DNA of 13,694 bases from Acidobacteriaceae bacterium (GTDB lineage Bacteria > Acidobacteriota > Terriglobia > Terriglobales > Acidobacteriaceae): assembly GCA_003140705.1 (NCBI GenBank), contig PLKU01000083.1, forward strand, positions 2,787-16,480, read 5' to 3'. Under the pieces are notes generated by a model. The model made no database searches. It saw nothing but the letters and a program-made list of their open reading frames with translations, and was not told the DNA's origin. Both the position numbers and the translations under genes were made by a program. This document shows positions 1 to 6,286 of the stretch, in pieces. How positions within the stretch are numbered: position 1 is the stretch's first letter; every line of letters starts with the position of its first letter.

Positions 1-932
1 GCGCAATTGCAGTGGCAATCTTTTTCGGACATTTCCCGGTCTCCTTCACCGTCGTGACGGTAGGCCTGGTTCTTACGCTTCTGTTTTCCTTCTTCTTTAC
101 TTCTGTGGCTGCCAACGCCATTGCCACCACGGCCCGCAATCCGGTGTCGGGAATGACCATGTTGACCATCATCATCTCCTCGGCCGTCTTGTTACGATTC
201 GGCCTGTCGGGAACCGCCGGAATGTTCTTCGTGATGGCCATCGCCGGTATGGTGTGCACTGCTTTGTCTATCTCAGGGCAGACCATTACCGACCTGAAAG
301 CAGGCTATTGGCTCGGCTCTACTCCGGCAGCACAGGAGAAGGTCAAGTTCCTGGGTGTTCTGGCATCGGCGATCGCCGCCGGACTGACGATCGTCATGCT
401 GGCCCACACCTTTCAATTTGGAGAAGCCGCGGCTGGAGACTTGCGGCCGGTTTTGGCCTCGCCTCAAGCCTCCATCATGAAGGCTCTTGTCGAGGGGTTC
501 ATGAGCCACCAGCCGGTGGCTTATCTTCTGTTTGGTGTAGGGGCAATGGTCGCGCTGGTGCTGGAGATGCTCGGACAGCCTTCTCTGATCTTTGCTCTGG
601 GAATGTATCTCCCGCTCGAGCTCAACACTCCCGCATTGGTGGGAGGGTTCCTATCACATTTCTTGAACAAGCGTTCGGAAAGGGCCACAGGTGAACGCGG
701 CAAGACGATTCGCGAGCGTGGTGTCATCATTGCCTCTGGACTTATGGCCGGCGGAGCGCTGGGAGGCGTGATGGGTGCGGCCCTGCGGCTCTTCCCCTGG
801 TATCGGGAGGATTTGGTCAAGACTCCGTTTTATTCGGACGAGGCGATTTCGCAATCTGTTTCCGCCATATTGTTTGTTGGCCTCTGCCTTTATGTATGGT
901 TTGGCTCGTTGAAGAAAGTGAGGGAGGTCTGA
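1..932 (+). CDS. OPT-family oligopeptide transporter, C-terminal part (cut by window start)
   Basis: An integral membrane transporter of the oligopeptide transporter (OPT) superfamily, expected to import peptides or metal-chelate substrates across the inner membrane with a cation gradient. The reading frame is open to the first base of the window, so the gene starts outside. About 309 residues are visible, against roughly 600-700 for the family, so this is the C-terminal half. Visible marks are a string of about eight hydrophobic segments, the OPT-like motif GYWLGSTPAAQEK about one third into the visible part, and the late motif GMYLPLELNTP followed by a glycine-rich segment. The GTG at 12 is only an internal codon. 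The TGA stop (930-932) shares its last base with the ATG of the next gene, so the two are co-translated. Family assignment is fairly safe; the substrate cannot be told from this half. Confidence 0.85.
   Translation, partial: AIAVAIFFGHFPVSFTVVTVGLVLTLLFSFFFTSVAANAIATTARNPVSGMTMLTIIISSAVLLRFGLSGTAGMFFVMAIAGMVCTALSISGQTITDLKAGYWLGSTPAAQEKVKFLGVLASAIAAGLTIVMLAHTFQFGEAAAGDLRPVLASPQASIMKALVEGFMSHQPVAYLLFGVGAMVALVLEMLGQPSLIFALGMYLPLELNTPALVGGFLSHFLNKRSERATGERGKTIRERGVIIASGLMAGGALGGVMGAALRLFPWYREDLVKTPFYSDEAISQSVSAILFVGLCLYVWFGSLKKVREV
921..927 (+). promoter_or_regulatory. Shine-Dalgarno site AGGGAGG inside the end of the transporter gene
   Basis: The sequence AGGGAGG lies 4 nt before the ATG at 932 and within the last codons of the transporter gene. 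It fixes the start of the metallopeptidase at 932 rather than at the upstream in-frame GTG/ATG-like codons from 896, and together with the TGATG junction it points to translational coupling. Confidence 0.75.
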
Positions 933-2272
933 TGGACCAAGCAGGAAAATATGTTGCCGACGCTGTTCTTGGCATAGACACACTCTGGGGTGGTGACGTG
1001 ATGTGTTCGTCGGGCACCGGCCGGTTTATTGCCGATTCATGGTTCTCCGATGAACCGCTCCCTATCGCGTATACGCATCCGGCAGCGGTGCGTCTGCGGG
1101 AATGCGGCGGGGTGTCCGGCAAAAGCGTCGATCCCGAGACAGTAGACGAGTACCTGCGTGCGGTGAATCTTCCTCAGGCCATCGACGGCCTTCGCGCAGA
1201 GGCGGAACGGATGAGCGGGTTGCGACGGCCTTATCTTACCGGCCTCGCAGACAGCCTGGAAACCATGGGTGATCTTGCAATGGAGGTCCTAGGCAAAGGC
1301 GATCCGGTACCCTACGCGCGCTGCGTCGAAGCGTCGACTTCGAAGCCTCCTGAACCATCCCAGCCGGAGCGAAAGCGGGAACGCGTGGCCGAACTGCTGG
1401 GCTGCGCCGGCTACTCGTCGGCCAGTGCGGGCGAATTGCTGCAGGCGGTGGATGCTTGGCGCCGGGATCGTGTCATCCCGATGGCTTCAGTGCGCTCTCT
1501 GGGTGCGGCCGTGATCGCTCATTTCGATAGCCTCAGTGCGAAGAATCTACTGCCATACCTTCCACCGGAGCTTGCGCGGGTGCCACGCGCCAACATTGAT
1601 TTCCTCCCCATTCGGGACGCTTGGTTTTCCGGTTCGATGAACTACATCGGCAGGGCACGCAATGCGGATGGCACGCCGCAATACGAAGCAGGTTACGAGA
1701 TTAATGCCTCGTTGCAGATTTCTTATCCTGAATTTGAGCAGCTCGTGAGCCATGAGGTTGTTCCTGGGCACGTGACCACCTTTGCCTACTTGCAAGATTT
1801 GTACGTACGCGGAATGACCGGTTTCGAAGCTACGGTTCTCACAATGAACACGCGCGCTGCCACTCTGTTTGAAGGAATTGCCAACAACGCAATCCTGATC
1901 GCTCATGACGTCACCGAGGTGGATCAATTGCCCGATGAAGATATGCAGATAGGCGTGCTGCTGGCCCTGTTGCAGGATGATGCCAAGAACCAGTCATCGT
2001 ATATGACCTGGGGTGAAGGTAGAGCACAGGCGGAGGTGGCGGCGACGCTGCGACGTGATTTTCTCGTAACGGAAGAGCGCGCCGACAAATTGTCGGGGGC
2101 TTGGGGACGCCATCCGTTGCTGGGTAGAATGTATCTTCCGGCCTACCGCGCCGGCACGGAACGGGTTGCAGAACTGCGGAGAACTTATCCTCCCGACCTG
2201 GTGCTGTCGACAATCTACGGATGCAAGGGATTAGTAGACATCCAAACGCTTGATGAAGCGCTTATGGGCTAG
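932..2272 (+). CDS. DUF885-like zinc metallopeptidase (HEVVPGH), cytoplasmic
   Basis: A putative peptidase of 446 residues. The motif HEVVPGH at residues 274-280 has the HExxPGH form seen in DUF885-type metallopeptidases. The Glu of FEGIANNA (residue 314), about 40 residues later, is in the right place for the third zinc ligand, as in the EGWA element of that family. There is no signal peptide and no membrane segment, so it should act in the cytoplasm. The start at ATG 932 is chosen for the AGGGAGG site just upstream. It overlaps the stop of an oligopeptide transporter by one base, which suggests it hydrolyses the imported peptides (inference). It is shorter than the 550-600 residues usual for secreted DUF885 proteins, and its N-terminal 250 residues carry no motif I know. 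The family call rests on the zinc motif, so a related HExxH clan is possible. Confidence 0.7.
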   Translation: MDQAGKYVADAVLGIDTLWGGDVMCSSGTGRFIADSWFSDEPLPIAYTHPAAVRLRECGGVSGKSVDPETVDEYLRAVNLPQAIDGLRAEAERMSGLRRPYLTGLADSLETMGDLAMEVLGKGDPVPYARCVEASTSKPPEPSQPERKRERVAELLGCAGYSSASAGELLQAVDAWRRDRVIPMASVRSLGAAVIAHFDSLSAKNLLPYLPPELARVPRANIDFLPIRDAWFSGSMNYIGRARNADGTPQYEAGYEINASLQISYPEFEQLVSHEVVPGHVTTFAYLQDLYVRGMTGFEATVLTMNTRAATLFEGIANNAILIAHDVTEVDQLPDEDMQIGVLLALLQDDAKNQSSYMTWGEGRAQAEVAATLRRDFLVTEERADKLSGAWGRHPLLGRMYLPAYRAGTERVAELRRTYPPDLVLSTIYGCKGLVDIQTLDEALMG

Positions 2273-2369
2273 AAGCCAGTGCGTCATTCAACCGGTCTGG
2301 GCGCAGGAAGCATCCAGGCTCGGTCCACCAACCGTAACTTGTCAGTCGTCTCCGGGCGGTGTTCGCTTT

Positions 2370-2390
2370 TGGTGCGCCTTCGGGCGCCCA
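2370..2390. terminator. Hairpin with TTCG loop between convergent genes
   Basis: A GC-rich stem, TGG(T)GCGCC with GGCGCCCA, closes on a C(TTCG)G tetraloop (loop at 2379-2382) with one bulged T. It is the only clear hairpin in the 165 bp between two convergent genes (stops at 2272 and 2438). A run of four T stands on its left and only three T on its right, so a Rho-independent role is possible in either direction but weakly supported. Confidence 0.35.
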
Positions 2391-2437
2391 TTTGACTTGA
2401 CTCCTGCGCCTCCACTCACCTGAACTTTTGCCAACTT

Positions 2438-3487
2438 TCACGCTTGCCGAGCCATCGCAAGGTCCACGATTTCCCCGATCATCTGTGTATAAGAGAGACC
2501 AGATTTTTTGGCTGCCATGGCAAACTCCTGTCCGCTGGAGAGCCATGGGTTCGGATTTGCTTCGATGACATAAACCTCACCCTTGCTTGATACGCGCATG
2601 TCGATCCGGCCATAATCGCGCAGTTTGACGGCGCGATAGGCCCTGATCGCGATCTCGGTGAGCTTGGTTACGGTCTCTTCATCGAGGTCGTCGGCGATCG
2701 CCGATTTTGTCAGCTTATATGCTTCCGTGTCTTTCTCGAATTTCACATCCTGGCTGGCGATCTTGGGCGTGCCCTTCGGAAGCCTCGAAAGATCAAGTTC
2801 AACAAGTGGGAGTACATGAGCGTTCTCGTAATTGCCGAGGATGGAGGCATAGATCTCGCGGCCTTCGATGTACTCCTCGATCAACGCCGGAGAGTCGAAT
2901 TCCTTCTGTATGTAGTCGATGCGCTCCATCAACTCCTTCACGCTCGTCACTACGGCAGAGGCATCGATGCCTATGGACCCATCTTCGGATGTGGGTTTCA
3001 CTATGAGTGGGAACGAAATGTCATGTGCGTGGTCGATGGTGCCACGATAGGCTGTCGCGAAGTAGGGAGACTGAATCCCGTAAAAAGCGAACATCTTCTT
3101 GGCAATCGATTTGTCCTGCGCAAGAATATTCGCATGCGGGCCGGCGCCGGTGTAGGGGATATCGAGCAGGTCCAGGAATGCGGTGACGTGCATCTCCTTG
3201 GTGTCATCGCCCGCATAGGATTCCGTTAGGTTGAAAATGAGATCGGCGCCACTTTTGGCGAGTCCGAGCAGTGATTGCGGGCGGCCGTCGAGAACGTGAT
3301 ATGACGGCTCATGACCTAGCTTTTCCAGGGCTTCGAAGATCTCTTCGCGGTCGTGCTTAACCGGCTTCTTCTTGCGCTTCTTTTGCCCCTTGCGCTGGCG
3401 AGGTGCGGGAACCTCTTCCTGTACTTCAGCAGGTTCTTCTTCCCACATGTCGTACAGCACGGTGACTTTCAACTTCGTTCCAGTCAT
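2438..3487 (-). CDS. D-Ala-D-Ala ligase-like ATP-grasp protein (atypical)
   Basis: An ATP-grasp ligase of 349 residues; such enzymes join a carboxylate to an amine through an acyl-phosphate. Domain marks: an N-terminal strand KVTVLYD (residues 7-13), the nucleotide-binding segment FPLIVKPTSEDGSIGI (159-174), ALIEEYIEGREIYASIL (201-217), and the metal-binding end YGRIDMRV...VIEANPNP (292-314). The arrangement is that of Ddl. However, the glycine-rich GGxSxE loop that holds the first D-Ala in true Ddl enzymes is absent: an acidic stretch and a K/R-rich tract (residues 30-45) follow strand 1 instead. The final motif is also ANPNPWL rather than the Ddl form EVNTxPG. A role in cell-wall D-Ala-D-Ala synthesis is therefore unlikely. 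The ATG at 3487 follows GGAGGT by 3 nt, so it was preferred over an upstream in-frame codon at 3523. It lies 39 nt downstream of a metallopeptidase gene on the same strand, probably in one operon. The substrate is unknown. Confidence 0.8.
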   Translation of the reverse strand: MTGTKLKVTVLYDMWEEEPAEVQEEVPAPRQRKGQKKRKKKPVKHDREEIFEALEKLGHEPSYHVLDGRPQSLLGLAKSGADLIFNLTESYAGDDTKEMHVTAFLDLLDIPYTGAGPHANILAQDKSIAKKMFAFYGIQSPYFATAYRGTIDHAHDISFPLIVKPTSEDGSIGIDASAVVTSVKELMERIDYIQKEFDSPALIEEYIEGREIYASILGNYENAHVLPLVELDLSRLPKGTPKIASQDVKFEKDTEAYKLTKSAIADDLDEETVTKLTEIAIRAYRAVKLRDYGRIDMRVSSKGEVYVIEANPNPWLSSGQEFAMAAKKSGLSYTQMIGEIVDLAMARQA

Positions 3488-3526
3488 GCGACCTCCAATC
3501 GGCGTGACGGCATCTGCCGGCACGCC

Positions 3527-4606
3527 TCACGGATGAATGAACTTTCCACGGATCAGGTAATTCATTGAGAGTGCGGTTGTGTAGACCGCGAACTCCGTGA
3601 GGTACTCGGACTCACGTCGAATGTCTACGCGCAGACCCAGGTCCTCGACACGTCTGCAGATAGCTTCCACGAGTCGGTTGACGATCGGACGTTGAACACC
3701 GCTCCAATATGCGACCTTGTCGACAATGGGCTTGCGATGCTGACGCAACATCTCCTGCGCGGGTCGCACACCTTTTTGTCGCTTACGGGAGACATTGAAG
3801 ATGTCCGCAAGGTCTGTATCGAGCGCGAGTTCCTGCACCGGAATCTCCTCTGGCAGGCTGAGATGATAGAACTCGCCGACCGTCGACTCCATCTCGTCGA
3901 CGGTGATGTCGGTGCGGCCGCGACGCCGGATGGGTTCGACATCTCCAACTTTTCGCGCCAAGCGATCCACGTATTGGAGCTTGGCCAGGGCGCCCCAACC
4001 TTCGTAGCGCTTTCGCCATTGCGAACGAGGCGTGAGCCAGACCGCAAACGTTTCTGCAAAATCTTCATCCGGATGCTTCTGCGCGTACCACCCGGCCAGG
4101 TGGCGAACAAACTTCCGCGAAAACGGGATGGGACGGTAATTATCGCGATAGGCGCGGCGAAACGGACCGAAGAGATCGCGCCACTCAGCTGACTTGTAGA
4201 GCTGGTACGCGTAATTGAATGCGTGTCCGGCCTCATGACGCATATATATCATGATCTCGCGAGCATCTTCCAGGTCGTTCATTTCGCGCTCAAGCTTTGC
4301 CAGGTCCGGGTTGGCCAGATAGAACGGCATGCCGATAACGGGCTCGCCTGAGGGACATCCCCATTCATCGGTGAGGTAGCAAAGTGGGCGGAACTTGTGC
4401 AGGCCCTTGGCATCCAATTCGCGATAGAGCTGGTCAACAAATCGTTCGAGCGGAGAACCCTCGAGCTTGAGCCCGAGTTCGCGAATGGGCTTGGCGAGTA
4501 TCTCTTGAAATTCCGTTCGGGTTTTCTCGAAATTGCGCAAGGGGCTATTCAGAGTTCTACACCATCGAGCCAGATTTGGCACAGCAGGCGTATCGCTTAT
4601 GCACAT
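3527..4606 (-). CDS. Putative zinc-binding metallopeptidase (HEAGH, Peptidase_Mx-like)
   Basis: A protein of up to 359 residues resembling the family of putative zinc-binding metallopeptidases (COG4307/Peptidase_Mx type; from memory, not searched). HEAGH at residues 124-128 supplies two His ligands and the catalytic Glu. EDFAETFAVWL at 181-191 supplies the likely third ligand, Glu185, in the way FAE-F elements do in that family. No signal peptide or membrane segment is evident, so a cytoplasmic site is likely. The C-terminal third (from about 230) is charged and ends in a conserved-looking segment with two Arg-rich helices. The start is uncertain: ATG at 4606 has no clear Shine-Dalgarno site, and a start about 20 codons later is possible. 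It is the first gene of a probable operon with the ATP-grasp gene (gap 39 nt). A peptidase beside a peptide-ligase-type enzyme suggests that a small peptide or peptide tag is made and trimmed (inference). Confidence 0.75.
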   Translation of the reverse strand: MCISDTPAVPNLARWCRTLNSPLRNFEKTRTEFQEILAKPIRELGLKLEGSPLERFVDQLYRELDAKGLHKFRPLCYLTDEWGCPSGEPVIGMPFYLANPDLAKLEREMNDLEDAREIMIYMRHEAGHAFNYAYQLYKSAEWRDLFGPFRRAYRDNYRPIPFSRKFVRHLAGWYAQKHPDEDFAETFAVWLTPRSQWRKRYEGWGALAKLQYVDRLARKVGDVEPIRRRGRTDITVDEMESTVGEFYHLSLPEEIPVQELALDTDLADIFNVSRKRQKGVRPAQEMLRQHRKPIVDKVAYWSGVQRPIVNRLVEAICRRVEDLGLRVDIRRESEYLTEFAVYTTALSMNYLIRGKFIHP

Positions 4607-5011
4607 AGTATTGTGCGACCGCAGGGATCTGGAACATCAATTTCATGCGCGGTGTTGCGCCACGCAAAGCTCAAAGCTTTGGGGGTATTGAATATCACCT
4701 GAACTTAGTCTGGAAGATTCTGTTTCAAGCGGAAGACCGCCATAGTGTCTATATCGGGTCGCCGGAACCGCTGTGTTCCGGAGCGCAGTAAGACGGCATA
4801 GTGCGGCGGGCCGATCTATCCCGGAATTGAAGCCCTTGAAGACAATTACCTGCATGAATGGCGGCTTTCCATTGTCGTTGGCAGCAATGGAACAATTAAG
4901 GAAAGCAGAACTGCATATAAAGACAAGTACTCTCTATGTAGACAATCAAGCGGCTGCAGCTAGAACAATGCGGATGTTAAGAGCGTCGGGGCTCTTCACC
5001 TGGTCCGGATC
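4607..5011. other. 405-bp intergenic stretch without a convincing gene
   Basis: This stretch lies upstream of the minus-strand metallopeptidase and should hold its promoter, but I see no good -35/-10 pair. It contains a perfect palindrome CAAAGCTTTG (4672-4681) and a hairpin-forming repeat at 4762-4781. From about 4850 the composition is visibly more A/T-rich than the flanking genes. A plus-strand open frame (4773-5075, 100 codons) runs across it and into the terminator; it has no motif and is probably not a gene. Confidence 0.5.
4762..4781. repeat. Perfect inverted repeat CCGGAAC-N6-GTTCCGG
   Basis: Two 7-bp arms (4762-4768 and 4775-4781) are exact reverse complements around the 6-nt spacer CGCTGT. 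It lies about 155 bp upstream of the metallopeptidase start. It could be an operator half-site pair or a small hairpin. There is no T-run after it, so a terminator is unlikely. Confidence 0.4.
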
Positions 5012-5073
5012 AAAAAAGGCGGCGTGGGTTGTGCAAGATAGCCTTATTGGCAAAGCCCACGCCGCACTTTTTT
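5012..5073 (-). terminator. Rho-independent terminator of the receptor remnant
   Basis: The arms GCGGCGTGGG (5019-5028) and CCCACGCCGC (5056-5065) pair perfectly over 10 bp. The pairing extends through G-C and six A-T pairs past one bulged A (5066), giving a stem of about 17 bp. The 27-nt loop contains a small inner GCC/GGC hairpin. Read on the minus strand it begins 5 nt after the stop codon of the TonB-receptor fragment and ends in a run of six T, as expected of an intrinsic terminator. With its A-run it could also work in the other direction. Confidence 0.8.
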
Positions 5074-5078
5074 GACTC

Positions 5079-5491
5079 CTAGAAGATGAACTTGGCGCTT
5101 ACCTGAAGCTGGCGCGATGAACCGCCATCGCTGACGGCGAAGCGAGTTGCCGAGATCTGGCCGAAGGCAGAGGACTGGACATTGCCCGACGGCTGCCCGA
5201 AGTTGGGGTGGTTGAGAATGTCAAAAGCATCGGCGCGCAATTCGAAGGTGAGGCCCTCGAATAGCTTCGTGTCTTTCTGCCCGGATAGGTCAATATCCGC
5301 GAAGCCCGGACCCGTGCCGGCATTGCGCTGCATCAGGCCTAGGCCGGTGTAGACGGTTGGTGCAGTGCTTGCGGTGGCGCTGGCTTGCGTGCCCACAACC
5401 TCAAAGCTGCAGGAGGAAGTGTAATTCGTGTTGTCACAGACTGTGCCACCGGCGCCAAGGCCGGTGCTTGCCCGCGGACGGCCAACCAGGC
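5079..5491 (-). pseudogene. TonB-dependent receptor (Oar-like), C-terminal remnant
   Basis: Only the last ~135 residues of an outer-membrane TonB-dependent receptor remain, out of roughly 1,000 or more in the Oar-like group. The remaining part is well preserved: a loop with two Cys, then ADIDLSGQKDTKLFEG, then LRADAFDILNHPNFGQPSG, and a final strand ending in aromatic FIF, the usual outer-membrane C-terminus. The frame has no stop within the remnant and keeps its own terminator just downstream. Reading upstream on the minus strand, recognisable sequence (CLVGRPR) ends near 5491, where xylanase homology begins on the other strand. The plug domain, signal peptide and most of the barrel are absent, so it cannot make a functional receptor. 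The first possible start codon in this frame is a GTG at 5396 with no ribosome site. The left boundary (stop TAG at 5079) is firm; the right one is approximate. Confidence 0.75.
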
Positions 5492-5494
5492 AAT

Positions 5495-6109
5495 CTTCGC
5501 AAATCGTTCTGGTTCGAATGCATCGGCCCGGATTACATCGAGACAGCTTTCCGCGCGGCGCGCGAAGCTGACCCGCACGCGCGCCTCACTTATAACGACT
5601 ATGGGGTGGAGTCCGACAATCCGGAACAGGCTACCCGGCGCGCATCGATCCTGGCGCTGCTTCACCGCTTGCAGCAGCACAACGTGCCCATCGATGCGGT
5701 CGGCATTCAGTCGCACATCAAGGCGGGCGCGCAGTCTCCCATGGGTAAAGGCCTGGCTGAGTTCATTGAAAGCGTGCGCCAGATGGGACTAGAGGTTTAC
5801 CTTATCGAGATGGACGTTAACGAAGACGACCTCGCGTTCGATGACGTTCAGCAACGGGACAAGGCGATCGCCGAGACCTACCGCGCGTTTCTCGATGTTG
5901 CGCTTGCAAACTCTGCTGTAAAAGCCATGCTGACCTGGGGCGTGAGCGACCGGCGAACCTGGTTAAATGATGGGCCGACACACCATCGCAAGCAACCGAA
6001 CCGCCCCCAGCGCTCGCTTCCCTTCGGTCGCGACTATCGCCCGAAAGATGCGTTTTTCGCCATTCGCGACAGCTTCGACGCCCTGCATACATCTGCAAGC
6101 ACCCTTTAA
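5495..6109 (+). pseudogene. GH10 endo-1,4-beta-xylanase, 5'-truncated remnant
   Basis: About 204 C-terminal residues of a glycoside hydrolase family 10 domain (normally ~300-350) remain. In order: LRKSFWFECIGPDYIETAF, then the NDY motif (about 5598-5606), QSHI, the segment YLIEMDV whose Glu (codon 5807-5809) fits the catalytic nucleophile, and LTWGVSDRRTWL near the end. What is missing is the N-terminal half of the barrel, including the WDVVNE motif with the acid/base Glu, which should stand only some 20-25 residues upstream of where homology starts. No in-frame start with a ribosome site lies at the junction; the open frame simply runs on through antisense receptor sequence to 5357. It should be inactive. 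The intact enzyme would have cut xylan, with the neighbouring receptor perhaps importing products (inference). Confidence 0.75.
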
Positions 6110-6286
6110 GAAATCAGCAGAACCACCTAACACTCTTCGTTACACCTTGAAAGCCCATTCATGACTTGCTGTCCCCTGCGCGGCCCGTGTCCAAGTGGCT
6201 GAAATAGATCAAGATCACGCACACGAAATACAATGGACCTTGTCTGGCGCGTAGAGCTTACGGCGTCCCAGAAAAGGGAGGGCAGG

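Noticed and set aside
2438..3487. Naming the ATP-grasp protein as D-alanine--D-alanine ligase (ddl)
   Set aside because: The GGxSxE loop and the EVNTxPG end motif of true Ddl are missing, and the neighbour is a metallopeptidase rather than mur/fts genes.
3625..4236. Overlapping 203- and 166-codon frames within the metallopeptidase gene
   Set aside because: They are shadows of the gene with HEAGH and EDFAE motifs; their translations are Ser/Arg-rich without structure.
4773..5075. A 100-codon plus-strand open frame in the intergenic region
   Set aside because: It runs through both arms of the strong terminator, lacks a clear ribosome site and shows no recognisable domain.
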